Assembly (NCBI RefSeq): GCF_030380735.1
Contig: NZ_JAUDRZ010000008.1
Location: 124,001-188,000 of the forward strand
Direction: 5' to 3'
DNA length: 64,000 bases
DNA from: Rhizobium sp. S152
Lineage (GTDB): Bacteria > Pseudomonadota > Alphaproteobacteria > Rhizobiales > Rhizobiaceae
Shown here: one piece after another, positions 20,788 to 30,809 of the stretch
Layout: each line of letters opens with the position of its first letter
How positions within the stretch are numbered: position 1 is the stretch's first letter
Notes under the pieces: model-generated
Database searches by the model: none
The model's input: the letters and a program-made list of their open reading frames with translations, nothing else
What the model was told of the DNA's origin: nothing
Program-made: the position numbers and the translations under genes

Positions 20788-23700
20788 TTATCCGAGCATC
20801 TTCTTGATCGTCTGAGCATTGTTCTTCAGGGTGGTGATGATCACCTTCTCCCCGTGGCTGCTGGCCATGGCGTTCGCGAGCTCGCGCTGATCGAGAACCA
20901 GGACCTGCTTGATTGACTGAGCGGCATCGGCCTTGCCGCCGCCCTGCTTATCGGTGCCCATGTTGAAGCGGTGGCGTGGATCATCCTGCGTGAGCACTTC
21001 CTCGTTGCGCTTCAAGACGGCCGGCACCTCGTCGGGCTGGAAACCAACCACACCGCCCGTGTGATAGCGGGTGACGTTCGAGAACCACGATGGCGACACC
21101 GAGCGAGACATGTTGCCGGAACCGATCGCGGACGCTCCGACCAACCCGCCAGTGTGCCCGGTTGCTACGCCTCCGAGACCTGCGGCTGCCGTGCCTATCG
21201 GCCCACCGACCCCGGCGAGCATGTTCAGCAGAAGCTGTTTCAGGATCATAGATGCGATCTCACGCAGGAAATCTGCGGCGAACTGAAGAAACGCTTGCCC
21301 GAGCGCCTTGAAAGCGTTCTCACCATTGGCGACGGCTTGCGCGAAGCTGTCGAACGCATTGACTAGCCCGTCGGCGAAGGAGCCTACGAGGTTCTGGACG
21401 TTCGATGCCGACATGCCGAAAGACGTGAATTTCGTGCTTAGCTTTTCGGTGTTGAGGCTCACCTTCTGAAGCTGAGCGACCATCTTCTCGTCGCCGAGCG
21501 CCTTGGCGAGTTGAAGTGCCTTCGGGATCGCGTCGGCAAGTTGCTGATTGACGCCGACCAACTCCTCTTTCAACTCGGCCGTCCGACTGTTGTCGCCGGA
21601 ATTCTGCGCCATATTGATCTCTTGGAGCAGGTTCTTGCGCTGCTGGTCGAGCCCGATGATATCGCTGAGCTGCTGGCGTGCCTCTTCCTGGTTGGCCTTC
21701 AACTGCTCGTCGGCATGAGCGGAATCGTACTTCGCGCCGGCAGCTTCGCGGATCGCATCGCGCTGCTCCTGCGTAAGGGTCGTGTTTTGCCTGGTCGCCT
21801 CGGCTTCCGCTTCGGCAAGCGCCTTGGCTATCGTGCCTTCGCGGTTGGATTCCTTGCGTGCGTTGGCTTCTTCCTTCCATCCCTTCACACGCTGCGCGAT
21901 GTTCTCGTCGAAGTTCTCCTGCTTCGTCTCGCCACCGGACATGATCTCGGAGCCGCCACCGACCTTCGAGTAAGCCCAATTCTGCAGGTCGCGTACGGTC
22001 GTGTCAGATTTGATGACCGTCGGGTTGGCGGCCACGGAAGCGCCCTGCACGATGTTTTTCGCCAGTTCGTCCGGATTGGCCAGCGCCACCTTGATTGCAT
22101 CACCCGAGCCAAGGAAGTGCGCGAGGTAGGTGTTCGCGTCCGTCGGCGCCACGCCAGCGTTGGCAAGAGCCATCTGGTTCTGCTTGGTCAATTGCTCAAG
22201 GATCGGGCGAGCGTACTGCTCGTTGTAACGATATTCGAGCTTCTGCGCGTCAGTAAGCTGGCTCAGCGCCGGGAACAGCCGGTTGAAGATCGGCAGCCAT
22301 GTGCCGGACGTGAACTGACCAATCCCCTGCGCGGACGAACCCGCCTTGTTGGTATCGGAAGAACGCGTCTGACCGCCTTCGACGAAGATGATGCGATCGA
22401 CGAGCTTCTTGCTGCTGTCAGGCAGCGAGTCGAAACGCTTCTGATCGAACTCCATCTGTGTCGCGTTGCGCGCCTGGCCCCACAGGCTGATGATCTCGGC
22501 GACCTTCGAGAAATTGCCGGTCTTGAAAGCAGCAACGAGGCCTTCCCATGCGGCCTTATTGATATCGGTGATTTCTTTGAGCTTCTTCAACTCGTCGGCG
22601 AGGCCAGGGATTTTACCCTTCAGCGTGTCGATCGCGTCGGTGTAGGTCTTGATCGCTGCGGCTCGGTCGAATGCCTCATTAGCTTCCTCGACCGCGCCTT
22701 TTCCTTTCAATAGCGCAATTTCGGCTTCACTGGCAGTACCCTGGATGAAGTGCAGCTGCGCAGACGCCTCAGCGATTTTCTCTGCGAGACCTTCGAGGGT
22801 GTCTTCGCCATCCTTCGCCGTGCTTAAGAACTCAAGCAGATTCGCCGCAACTTCCTTGATCGTAGAGTTACCGGTGCTCTGCGCCAGTTCATCCATAGTG
22901 TGCCGAAAATCTGCAATGCTGCCACCGGCTTTCAGCTTGTCGAGTGCCGCGACAATCGACTTGATACCCTTCACTATATCGGGATTGATGTTTTGCTTAT
23001 TCAGATCCGCAAGTGGGCCGGTCAATTGTGTTTCGAAAACAGTCCGGACGCCGCGTGCGATATCTTCGAGTCCACCGAACTGCTTCTCGTAAGTGGCGAC
23101 AAGCCTGCTAAGGGTCTTCTCGGCTTCAGTGGCGGAAACAGCCTTCCGTACTTCCTTACCCCAAGCCTCCACATTTCCTTTGGCCTGCTGGTACGCACCA
23201 CTGACGATATCCATCTGCCTCTTGTGCTCACCGACGGCAGCGGTGGCCTTGTCGACACTGGTAATCCACTGACCGACGGCGAATGTGATCGCGGTGATGG
23301 CAATCCCGATCGGACCACCAAACGCGGCGAGGAAGGCACGGGCAATGCCGGCCGTCGTGACGAGAACAGTCTGCAGCGCACCGACGGAACCGGCCAGGCC
23401 GACAACACCGGCTCTGGCAAGCGTGCTCTGGCTCGTAGAAGCCAAGAGTGCCGTGCGGAACGAGCCGAGCGTGGACACGGTTTGAGCCAGACCGCGCGAG
23501 AACACGTTTTGGGAATTGGCTGCCGCCTGCGTCCGCGGGCCAATAATCTGAAGCTCTCGATTGAAGCTAACAATGGAAGAGACTGCTCTTAGGACCGCGG
23601 TGCCGATCCCCGCGACAGACTGTGCAACCTTGACAGCGACGAACGCCTTGGCAGCCACGGTGATGAGGTCGAAATACTTCGGCAATTCTGCAAGAAGACG

Positions 23701-25887
23701 GATCACATCGCCGATCGCCTTGCCGACATTGGCGAAGGTCTCCTGGCCAGCCGTGCTCTGAGCGAACTCATTGAACGACTTGAGCGCGGAACGCAGGGAC
23801 GGAATGAAGCCATTGGCGAGCGAAAGCTGCGCGTTGAAGATGCTATTCTCAAAGCGCCCGAGGTCGGCAGAGACCGAGTTCAAAGACGCTGCCAACTGCG
23901 GGCCAAAACGACGATTAAGTTCATCGGCGAACTTGAGCAGGGTCGAGCGATCGGCCAGGACCTCGCCCTTCTGCATCATCACGTCAAGCTGAGCGGTGGT
24001 TTTGCCGATCGCAGTGGCGAAGATGTTGAAGGCGCCGGTCAGGCGCTCGCCCAACTGGCCGCGGAGTTCTTCGGCCGAGACCTTGCCTTTCGAGATCATC
24101 TGCGTCAGCGCGAGAAACACACCCGATGTCTGATCGGTCGAGAGCTTGTTGACTCGAGCGGCTTCCGCGACGGAGAGGAACACCTTGCGGGTTTCCGCAG
24201 ATGTGAAGTTCGCGGCCTTCGCAGCCACGGTGAATTTGCCGTATTCATCGGCTAGAACGCCGAAGCTCATGCCAAGTCGATCTGCGGTCTGCTGCAGGAA
24301 CTGAATTTCCGCGCTGACCTTGCCGGTGTCTTGGTTGAAGGCACTTCCAAGGCGGCTTTGGACCGCTTCAAGCTGGCGATAGGAGTCGATGGCACCGCTG
24401 ATCTGACCGACGGCAGCCTGGAAACCGATGTAGCTGGCGGTCAGCGACAGGATCTCGCCGCGCAAGCCTTGGAAGAGCGATGTGGTCTCGCGGCTGTTGC
24501 TGGCAAGCTTGGAGAGCGCGGCACCGAAAGCCGAGGTTTGACCGGCTGCCGACGTCGCTGCACCTGCGGAAGCGCGGATGGCCGGCGCCAACTGCTGTTG
24601 CGATGCAGCCGCCTGAGACCCGCCACGGGCAATCATAGCCTGCGAACTGACGAACGCGCTGGCGGATTGCTGCTGTGCGGTCGCAGTGCGCGCGAGGAAA
24701 GCGGTGAGATCGCCCTGCTGACCCTTGAGGTTGGCCAGTTTCACGCGCTGAGCGTCGTAAGCTTCGGACGCCAAGCGGGCTTTCGCCTGCGCGGTACCAA
24801 AGGCAGCGCCCAAAGCTTCCGTCGGCGCGGCGGTCGACTTCATCTGCTGAGCAAGCGCCTTCACGTCGTTCTGAGCGGAAACCCATTCCTTGCGGGCTTC
24901 GAGAACAGCGCGGCGCTGAACCGTGAGAGCTTGGACATCTACGCCACCCGCAGTCGCCGCGGCTGTCGACGCCGTCGACGTGGTCTTGACGTTGGACAGT
25001 CCCTCAATGCGAGCCTTGGCTGCTGCCAGGTTGGCGGCCATGCGCTGCGCCGCCGCGCTGACCTGCTCTTGAGAAATCGCAACCCCGCCAAGGGCGGTGC
25101 CGGCCTGAGCGGAGACACCACGGATGGCATCGAGTTCGGTGCGTGCGCTCGCAAGATCCTGCCGTTCGGCGCCGAGTGCCTGCGAGGCCCGGGCGGTCTC
25201 GTTGGCAAGCTGGTTCTGCAACGACGTTGCTGCCGAGACCTGCGGACGCAGGTTCTTGATAGCGCTCGCCGACTGGTCGATGGCGCTTTCGTATTCCTTG
25301 ATCTGCTTGTTGATCTGCGCCTGTTGGGCTTTCTGAGCCGGAAGGTCGGCAGCGATAAACGCGCCTGCAGACTTGGCTGCCGGGCGAACGAAGTGATCGG
25401 GCGTTGTTCCGAGCGCCTTGTTATAGCGCTCCTGATTCCGCTCGGCTTCACGCACCAGCTTGTTGACGTCAGTCAGTTCCTTGCGGCTCGCAGCCAGGGC
25501 GGCCTTGTTCGACGCCAGTGACGTCTCTTCGGCGGAAAGCTGACCTTTCAGGCGGTTGGCGGCCTGAGCGGCATTCTCGCTTTCGCGCGCCATCTTGGCG
25601 AGCTCAACGGTGTTGGACTTGAGCGAGCCCTCCATGTGCGAGACGGCGCTGGTTGCCCGATCAAGTTCAGCCGCAACCTTTCCGGCAGACTTCAGCTTGT
25701 TAAGTTCGTTCTCGAACTTCGCCGCATCGTTCGCGAGCTTGCCAAGAGCGCCTGATGTGGAGGCAGCACCCTTGGCAAGATCCTTCTGATCCTCGACGTT
25801 TTTCTTGAGAGCTTTGGAAATCTTATCGAGCTCGGAGGAAGCCCGATCTTTTGCCCTGATAATAAGGTCGACGTCTTTACCGGCCAT
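20788..25887 (-). CDS. phage tail tape measure protein with embedded lysozyme-like domain
   Basis: 1699 residues. The N-terminal ~450 residues are alanine-rich coiled coil. A conserved tape-measure domain covers about 490-690 (SFGVLADEYGKFTVAAKAANF, SAEELRGQLGERLTGAFNIF). Hydrophobic segments lie near 820-880 and 1540-1590. Between about 1150 and 1310 a lytic-transglycosylase-like stretch is visible (RIIFVEGGQ, SSAQGIGQFTSGTWLPIF), suggesting local cell-wall cutting during DNA injection. It sets tail length in siphophages, and 1699 residues imply a tail of roughly 250 nm by the usual 1.5 Å per residue rule. It belongs to a leftward operon with the genes at 25890 and 20458. Confidence 0.92.
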   Translation of the reverse strand: MAGKDVDLIIRAKDRASSELDKISKALKKNVEDQKDLAKGAASTSGALGKLANDAAKFENELNKLKSAGKVAAELDRATSAVSHMEGSLKSNTVELAKMARESENAAQAANRLKGQLSAEETSLASNKAALAASRKELTDVNKLVREAERNQERYNKALGTTPDHFVRPAAKSAGAFIAADLPAQKAQQAQINKQIKEYESAIDQSASAIKNLRPQVSAATSLQNQLANETARASQALGAERQDLASARTELDAIRGVSAQAGTALGGVAISQEQVSAAAQRMAANLAAAKARIEGLSNVKTTSTASTAAATAGGVDVQALTVQRRAVLEARKEWVSAQNDVKALAQQMKSTAAPTEALGAAFGTAQAKARLASEAYDAQRVKLANLKGQQGDLTAFLARTATAQQQSASAFVSSQAMIARGGSQAAASQQQLAPAIRASAGAATSAAGQTSAFGAALSKLASNSRETTSLFQGLRGEILSLTASYIGFQAAVGQISGAIDSYRQLEAVQSRLGSAFNQDTGKVSAEIQFLQQTADRLGMSFGVLADEYGKFTVAAKAANFTSAETRKVFLSVAEAARVNKLSTDQTSGVFLALTQMISKGKVSAEELRGQLGERLTGAFNIFATAIGKTTAQLDVMMQKGEVLADRSTLLKFADELNRRFGPQLAASLNSVSADLGRFENSIFNAQLSLANGFIPSLRSALKSFNEFAQSTAGQETFANVGKAIGDVIRLLAELPKYFDLITVAAKAFVAVKVAQSVAGIGTAVLRAVSSIVSFNRELQIIGPRTQAAANSQNVFSRGLAQTVSTLGSFRTALLASTSQSTLARAGVVGLAGSVGALQTVLVTTAGIARAFLAAFGGPIGIAITAITFAVGQWITSVDKATAAVGEHKRQMDIVSGAYQQAKGNVEAWGKEVRKAVSATEAEKTLSRLVATYEKQFGGLEDIARGVRTVFETQLTGPLADLNKQNINPDIVKGIKSIVAALDKLKAGGSIADFRHTMDELAQSTGNSTIKEVAANLLEFLSTAKDGEDTLEGLAEKIAEASAQLHFIQGTASEAEIALLKGKGAVEEANEAFDRAAAIKTYTDAIDTLKGKIPGLADELKKLKEITDINKAAWEGLVAAFKTGNFSKVAEIISLWGQARNATQMEFDQKRFDSLPDSSKKLVDRIIFVEGGQTRSSDTNKAGSSAQGIGQFTSGTWLPIFNRLFPALSQLTDAQKLEYRYNEQYARPILEQLTKQNQMALANAGVAPTDANTYLAHFLGSGDAIKVALANPDELAKNIVQGASVAANPTVIKSDTTVRDLQNWAYSKVGGGSEIMSGGETKQENFDENIAQRVKGWKEEANARKESNREGTIAKALAEAEAEATRQNTTLTQEQRDAIREAAGAKYDSAHADEQLKANQEEARQQLSDIIGLDQQRKNLLQEINMAQNSGDNSRTAELKEELVGVNQQLADAIPKALQLAKALGDEKMVAQLQKVSLNTEKLSTKFTSFGMSASNVQNLVGSFADGLVNAFDSFAQAVANGENAFKALGQAFLQFAADFLREIASMILKQLLLNMLAGVGGPIGTAAAGLGGVATGHTGGLVGASAIGSGNMSRSVSPSWFSNVTRYHTGGVVGFQPDEVPAVLKRNEEVLTQDDPRHRFNMGTDKQGGGKADAAQSIKQVLVLDQRELANAMASSHGEKVIITTLKNNAQTIKKMLG

Positions 25888-25889
25888 GG

Positions 25890-26306
25890 TCAGTGCCTCT
25901 GCGTATTGTTGCTTAGGAGGGCACTTGTCCTGACCGTCCGCGCGAGTGCCAGGTGAACAATTCGTTCAACTGCCTGGTCGAACGTCAAACCTGGGTAGGT
26001 CGCAAGCAGTGCTTGATGCGCACTCGCGGCTTTCACGACGAAACTCGTTGCCTTAACTTCCTCTCGTGTTCGTCCGGTAGCCAAGCGAACAATCTCATTG
26101 ATAATCGGCTCGCATCGCTTGTATACCGCGTTCGCTGTCTCACCTGCGACCAGGTCTAGCCCTCCTGGCATCTGTGCTAGGGCTGCGCGGGAATCGAACA
26201 CATCGGCCAAATCCGCGGGCGCGAACTGATCGATGACGGCTTCGATTTCCGACAAAGTCAGAGCTCTGGTTTTGTGGGCGAACAGGGCAGCTAGCATGTC
26301 GATCAT
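25890..26306 (-). CDS. probable tail assembly protein upstream of tape measure gene
   Basis: 138 residues, mostly helical (LTLSEIEAVIDQFAPADLADVF). It ends 2 bp before the tape measure start codon. Tail assembly chaperones are encoded at this position in most siphophages, and the size fits, but no sequence motif proves it and I see no obvious -1 frameshift product. It is the first gene of the tape measure operon. A GAGAG ribosome binding site precedes it, and a palindromic operator lies 31 bp upstream. Confidence 0.7.
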   Translation of the reverse strand: MIDMLAALFAHKTRALTLSEIEAVIDQFAPADLADVFDSRAALAQMPGGLDLVAGETANAVYKRCEPIINEIVRLATGRTREEVKATSFVVKAASAHQALLATYPGLTFDQAVERIVHLALARTVRTSALLSNNTQRH

Positions 26307-26336
26307 GAGATGTTCTCTCGTTGGACGGAACCGGAT

Positions 26337-26357
26337 AATTCAACATTTTGTTGAATT
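26337..26357. promoter_or_regulatory. shared palindromic operator, copy 1 (tape measure operon)
   Basis: AATTCAACA-TTT-TGTTGAATT is a perfect 9-bp inverted repeat containing ATTCAAC-N5-GTTGAAT. It lies 31 bp before the first gene of the leftward tape measure operon. On the minus strand a possible promoter TTCAAC-N18-TATGAT lies just upstream, placing the operator at the start of transcription. Confidence 0.7.
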
Positions 26358-26360
26358 AAA

Positions 26361-28841
26361 TCATATGGTTGATTGATTGTGAGGTTGAATGAAATTTGAG
26401 GCAACCTCGAAATCGTTTCGATCGTCGACGATCTCTTCCCCGTCATTTTCCGGCCAGGGTAGTTCGGAGCCCATGAGTTGCTCGAAGGACGAGCGGCAGA
26501 TGTCGAGAGGCGGGATAACAAAGAACCTCTGCCGCGGACCGCCATTCGTGGTCCGCAGGCTCTGAAGGCCCGGGACCATCTTCTTCAACCGCCTGGAAAA
26601 AGCCTCGTCACCTAATTCCTCACCGTCATAACGACGGTACCGCAACCAGCGGGCGTAAGACGCACGCATCTCGCACTTCTCGACTCGCACTGCCCGACCT
26701 GGCCATTCCAGGGACATGAGACCTATGTCGTCTTCCGCCCCGCCGTGTTGGAGCAGCCGATGCCACCAGCGCTCGACGTTCTTCAGACTTTCAACTTTCT
26801 GCTCCGCAAGCGCCTCGGTGTCCGGTACCGCGCGCACCTGGAAATCGGAGATGTCATAGGTCAACAAATAGTGGAGCAGCGCCTCGCGCCCGCCGTTGTT
26901 CATTTCGTTGCGCAGGGCGTCGAAATACTTGTGATCGTTGCGGCGCTTGGCCGAGACGTTGACGACAAAAAACCGCCCTTCGTCCTGCGTGGCGGGCACG
27001 ACCCATGGCTCGTTGGACGAGATGAAGAGCCGCAATACCGAATTGATCGGGAAGGCGTTCATCCCCTTCGGCTCGATCATTACGGCCGTCGACGTGATCA
27101 GGTACTTCAACTGGCCTTCGGCCTTCTTGTCGCCAGCCCAAAAACCCTCCTGCATTTGCAGCAAGAGGCACCGCTCCTGATGAGCATTGAACTTGCCCAG
27201 CATCTGGTCCTGATTGCCTACGGTGATGTGATGCTGGCTAAACAGGCCGCCGACATATTCGGCCACCGTATCCTTGCCGATGCGCTTTTGGCCGATCGCT
27301 ACGATTGCAACGCCGGGTTTCTCTTCCGGCTTCTGCACCATGTGCGCCATCCAGCCGATCATATACCAGAAATGCTCCTCGTTCCCGTCGCAGAAGATTT
27401 CCATCAGGTGGGAGAAGAAGAGGTTGCAGGACTTGGTCTCGTCTGGCTCGACAGAGAAGCCCTGCCAGTGGTTATAAGCGCCATCGACGACACGGTTCGG
27501 AGCGAACACGATACCGTTCGGGTAGGAGCGGCGGTGCTTCGATCGCATCCACATTTTTGTGATGGGTTCGGTGGTACCGTCCTTCGGCACGCGGTCGTTT
27601 TCGTAGTAGTTGTGCAACTCATTGACAGAGCCGTAAGCAACCCGTCCATCGGGATGGAAGTCGAGGATCACGGTCTTGGCATTCACACGCGCGACGGCGT
27701 GCTTGGCGTTAATCTTGGCGATATTCCGCGGTGCGCCGCGACCGAGTTCGAACTCGACCTCTTCCTTCTTCAGTTTCAGTTGCTTGCGGCTGAGCTTCTT
27801 CGGTCCATTGCCGGCGCCGAGAAGGTCGTCGAACATGTCGAAGGTGTCGTCCTGCGGGACATCGTCGAAATCGTCCTCGACTGACTGCAATTCCCGTTGC
27901 GCGCGCTCTTCCCGGGCGACGGCTACCAAGCTCGCCATGCGGAAAGGCGCCTGCGCGCGGTTCTTGAAAGACTTCCAGACGCGCTTCTGGTCTTTCTCGT
28001 CGAACTTTTCGCTGGTTTTCGAGTATTTGCACCAGAGATTGAAGCCGAAATCTGACCCTTCGGTTTCATGGCTGAGTGCCATCCCAACCCGCATCCACTG
28101 GTCACGGTCCTCGAACCAGTCTTTCACCGGCAGGTCGTCGAGCACGGCGCTGATCTCGGCTTCCGATAGCCCGAGCGGCTGCTGGCGTTCCGTGTTCTGC
28201 TCGCCATTGTCCTCGCGATCGGAGGCGATGGCTGCGACCTGATACGAGTCGTAGATCGGGCCGATGCCCATTTCCAGCAGGTCAAAGTCGAATTCGCGGA
28301 TCCAGCGGTATGGCTTGCCGGTATCTGGATGGATGGAGGGTGGAATGGCGGCTTGCGACCCGGTACCGAGGAGATGGAGTTCCCAATCCCACTTCTTCAC
28401 GTCGCGCTGCTTACTTTCATCCCACACCATCTCGAAACCCGAGCTATGCGCGAACTTCTTGGAGGCGAACGCCTCGTCGGTCAGGATGAAGAAGTGGCGG
28501 CTCTCGCCTCCTGAGCCTGAAATCACGGTCGGCACCGACTCGAGGTCGAGTTCAGGCATCAGAGCGAGCAGGGTCTCGCGAGCCTCCTCGACCATCTCGG
28601 GTTTGCGGATGTCGAAATCGATGATGTGGAGGAACAGGTCGCCGACGGTCGACCATTTGCCGAGGCGGACGCCGACATTGTTGCCGTCGCGGTAGGAGCG
28701 CTGCAGTTCGGAGAGGGAAGCAACGGGTTTGCCCGCCCAATCGTTGCCGATCGGCCTCTTTGACTTGGGATGCAGCCAATGGAGAGCGAAACCGGCTTTC
28801 GCCAGGCGCTCGATCGTGGGAAGAACTGGTCCACTCGACAT
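26361..28841 (-). CDS. bifunctional primase / helicase replication protein
   Basis: 826 residues. The N-terminal ~200 residues resemble the prim-pol domain (KRPIGNDWAGKP, IIDFDIRKPE, GSGGESRHFFILTD). A PriCT-like helical segment is near 230-300 (DRDQWMRVGMALSHETEG). A helicase domain of the DUF5906/SF3 type follows, with Walker A GQKRIGKDT near residue 517 and an arginine-containing region near LRLFISSNEPWVVPA. Such proteins initiate replication of phages, satellites and integrative elements. The gene is preceded within a few bp by the shared operator. Iterons at 32.4-32.7 kb are its likely target. Confidence 0.88.
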   Translation of the reverse strand: MSSGPVLPTIERLAKAGFALHWLHPKSKRPIGNDWAGKPVASLSELQRSYRDGNNVGVRLGKWSTVGDLFLHIIDFDIRKPEMVEEARETLLALMPELDLESVPTVISGSGGESRHFFILTDEAFASKKFAHSSGFEMVWDESKQRDVKKWDWELHLLGTGSQAAIPPSIHPDTGKPYRWIREFDFDLLEMGIGPIYDSYQVAAIASDREDNGEQNTERQQPLGLSEAEISAVLDDLPVKDWFEDRDQWMRVGMALSHETEGSDFGFNLWCKYSKTSEKFDEKDQKRVWKSFKNRAQAPFRMASLVAVAREERAQRELQSVEDDFDDVPQDDTFDMFDDLLGAGNGPKKLSRKQLKLKKEEVEFELGRGAPRNIAKINAKHAVARVNAKTVILDFHPDGRVAYGSVNELHNYYENDRVPKDGTTEPITKMWMRSKHRRSYPNGIVFAPNRVVDGAYNHWQGFSVEPDETKSCNLFFSHLMEIFCDGNEEHFWYMIGWMAHMVQKPEEKPGVAIVAIGQKRIGKDTVAEYVGGLFSQHHITVGNQDQMLGKFNAHQERCLLLQMQEGFWAGDKKAEGQLKYLITSTAVMIEPKGMNAFPINSVLRLFISSNEPWVVPATQDEGRFFVVNVSAKRRNDHKYFDALRNEMNNGGREALLHYLLTYDISDFQVRAVPDTEALAEQKVESLKNVERWWHRLLQHGGAEDDIGLMSLEWPGRAVRVEKCEMRASYARWLRYRRYDGEELGDEAFSRRLKKMVPGLQSLRTTNGGPRQRFFVIPPLDICRSSFEQLMGSELPWPENDGEEIVDDRNDFEVASNFIQPHNQSTI

Positions 28842-28846
28842 TGACT

Positions 28847-28865
28847 ATTCCACATTTAGTTGAAT
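28847..28865. promoter_or_regulatory. shared palindromic operator, copy 2 (primase gene)
   Basis: ATTCCAC-ATTTA-GTTGAAT matches copies 1 and 3 except for one base. It ends 5 bp from the primase start codon, so a bound protein would block transcription of, or elongation into, this gene. Confidence 0.65.
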
Positions 28866-28928
28866 TTCCGGACACGCCTGTCCGTGGCGCCGCAAGGCGC
28901 AAGATCAGATCAAGGATCTTCGATTATG

Positions 28929-29234
28929 TTAGTAGTGGTCCGACCTGGCTGGCCTGCCGGCGCGGTCTCGGGCACGGGCACGTTTCAGAAATTTAGGCGG
29001 GACTGTCCGCTCGGGAACCTTTGCGAACATTGAGTAGGTACCGTCCGACCTGCAATCCAAGATAAGTTGTGATGCGGATGCAGCGTCTCTGCCTACCAGG
29101 GCCTCTGTCGCCTGTTTCGCGTGAGCTTCCCGGCCGGACCAGAAATGTGCGCTCTGCCTGTCGTGGCCTTCGCTGATCATTTCCTTTCGGCGACCAATGC
29201 GCCATTTCTCCCAATGCTTCGAGAGTTTGCTCAT
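28929..29234 (-). CDS. small basic protein of unknown function
   Basis: 101 residues, rich in Arg and Lys, beginning MSKLSKHWEKWRIGRRKEM. It has no membrane segment or recognisable domain. The start codon overlaps the stop of the upstream gene (ATGA), so it is translationally coupled to the coiled-coil protein at 29231-29998. Confidence 0.6.
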   Translation of the reverse strand: MSKLSKHWEKWRIGRRKEMISEGHDRQSAHFWSGREAHAKQATEALVGRDAASASQLILDCRSDGTYSMFAKVPERTVPPKFLKRARARDRAGRPARSDHY

Positions 29235-29998
29235 CGCTGATCTCCCATCATTGCTTCGTCAAGCCGCGCTCGAGCGTCGGCAAGACCCGGGAAATCGGCA
29301 CTCTTCCTTACATCGAACCATCTCGGTCGCATCGGTGAATCGAGCCGCACAACGCTGCTGACTTTTTGAACAAAATCCATTCCGATCCGAGGTCTCACGA
29401 ACCGAGATCCATGGTTTTGGAAATCTCGGTGCGCTTCTATCGCGATGATATCGGCCAGTGCTGTTTGCAGCCCGTGTAGGCCACGACGAAACACTTCCAT
29501 GCGGTGGGCACGGTATCCGTCCAGCCACTCCCTGTTTGCTGTTGAAAGTCGCGCCGACAATTCTTTGCGGCGTGCTTCCAGTTCGGAAACCTTGGTTTTG
29601 AGAATGGCAACCGCGCGTTCGGCTGCAGCGCAATCTTTTTCGGAAGCTGCAAGAAGCTCAGAAATTTCGTGGATCTGGTGGTCGTACTCGCCGATATCTA
29701 ACTGTTTGTCATTGATCAACGATTCAGCCGCAGCTTCGATCTTCAAAGCCTGCGTTTCCTCAAGTTGGACGAGAAGTTTTTGTCGGCGTTCAGTTGCTGC
29801 GCCTGCGCGCTTCATACGCGCCTCGGCTTGTTCCGTCTCGACCTGAATGTTCAACAGTTTCTTGGAGAGCAGTTCTCGACTTGCTTCCAAAGGACGAAGA
29901 TCAGGTACGCTATTCGGTACGTATTGCTGCGGCAGCTCATTCACATCCCATGAATGGGCTGACAGAGGATAAGCCTTGGGCTCTTGTTCGGTAACCAT
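29231..29998 (-). CDS. coiled-coil protein of unknown function
   Basis: 255 residues. The start MVTEQEPKAY is chosen because AGGAAAGG precedes it; an upstream in-frame Met at 30070 has no such site. Residues ~45-175 form a long heptad-rich coiled coil (LEASRELLSKKLLNIQVETE, VAILKTKVSELEARRKELSA). No family was recognised. It lies in the leftward operon between AlpA-type genes and the primase. Confidence 0.72.
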   Translation of the reverse strand: MVTEQEPKAYPLSAHSWDVNELPQQYVPNSVPDLRPLEASRELLSKKLLNIQVETEQAEARMKRAGAATERRQKLLVQLEETQALKIEAAAESLINDKQLDIGEYDHQIHEISELLAASEKDCAAAERAVAILKTKVSELEARRKELSARLSTANREWLDGYRAHRMEVFRRGLHGLQTALADIIAIEAHRDFQNHGSRFVRPRIGMDFVQKVSSVVRLDSPMRPRWFDVRKSADFPGLADARARLDEAMMGDQR

Positions 29999-30101
29999 CG
30001 CTGAACCTTTCCTACTTGATGCGGCCATCAAGTAGGAAAGCGTGCGTCGTGGCAAACTGCGAGTTGTCACAAAATGGGGTGAGCAGATTTATGATGAAAA
30101 C

Positions 30102-30770
30102 CTATTGGTCATCACCGAGTAAATCTGGAAACAGTTCGCGAGCAAGATTTAACCGCCTTTCATGCTCCCCACGTTCTACCAGAAGCTCCCTTAGGTGCCG
30201 ATCGACTTGAGCAACGACCTTAACTTTGAAGTTTCTCCGCTCAAGCTCGAACTCGTGAGCAGATTGGCCGGCTTTCTGAGATAACTCGTCGAATGTTGTG
30301 GTGCGCCCGTCCCATCGGAGAGGATATTGTTCGGTCTCGCAGAACTCCTCAATCGCCTCATTCCGCAATCGGGCAAGCGTAGAGCGTGAGCGCGTTATCG
30401 GTTGCCAACGCGTGAATTTTTCGTCGTATAGGCTTAAAAGATACGTATCTCGTTCCGTAGTCCACCAGGACCAAGTCGCATTGCTCGTCCTCGTTTCGTT
30501 AGGTAGGACCCGTCGTAGCCTGTCTATCCCAGCGAGCAGTGTGTGTTCGACTGACTGAGCGTGCGTATCGTGAAGGCCGCGCTCCATGCAGAGCGTTGCA
30601 ATCTCCAGCAAGACGTCGGTTTCAGGAGAATTGTCGTCTAGCGTGGACGAACGTTCCTTGGCGCGGACGCTGATGAAGGCGTCCGCGATCTCTTGTGAAA
30701 CGGCGTTGAGCGTTGCGAGATGACGAAGCGGGATGTCGTGCCCATCATCTATATTCAGGTAGTTGGACAT
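30102..30770 (-). CDS. protein of unknown function
   Basis: 222 residues, mostly helical and charged. The C-terminal third resembles a coiled coil (FELERRNFKVKVVAQVDRHL, RGEHERRLNLARELFPD). There is no signal peptide or recognisable motif. It sits 103 bp upstream of the coiled-coil gene on the same strand and may belong to the same transcript. Unrecognised family. Confidence 0.65.
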   Translation of the reverse strand: MSNYLNIDDGHDIPLRHLATLNAVSQEIADAFISVRAKERSSTLDDNSPETDVLLEIATLCMERGLHDTHAQSVEHTLLAGIDRLRRVLPNETRTSNATWSWWTTERDTYLLSLYDEKFTRWQPITRSRSTLARLRNEAIEEFCETEQYPLRWDGRTTTFDELSQKAGQSAHEFELERRNFKVKVVAQVDRHLRELLVERGEHERRLNLARELFPDLLGDDQ

Positions 30771-30809
30771 TTATCACCCAGATGCCTAGCTAGATGCTCA
30801 GTTTCACAT

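Noticed and set aside
24331..25521. 396-residue frame antisense to the tape measure gene
   Set aside because: Arg/Leu/Gly-rich shadow without start signals; the other strand carries conserved tape measure motifs.
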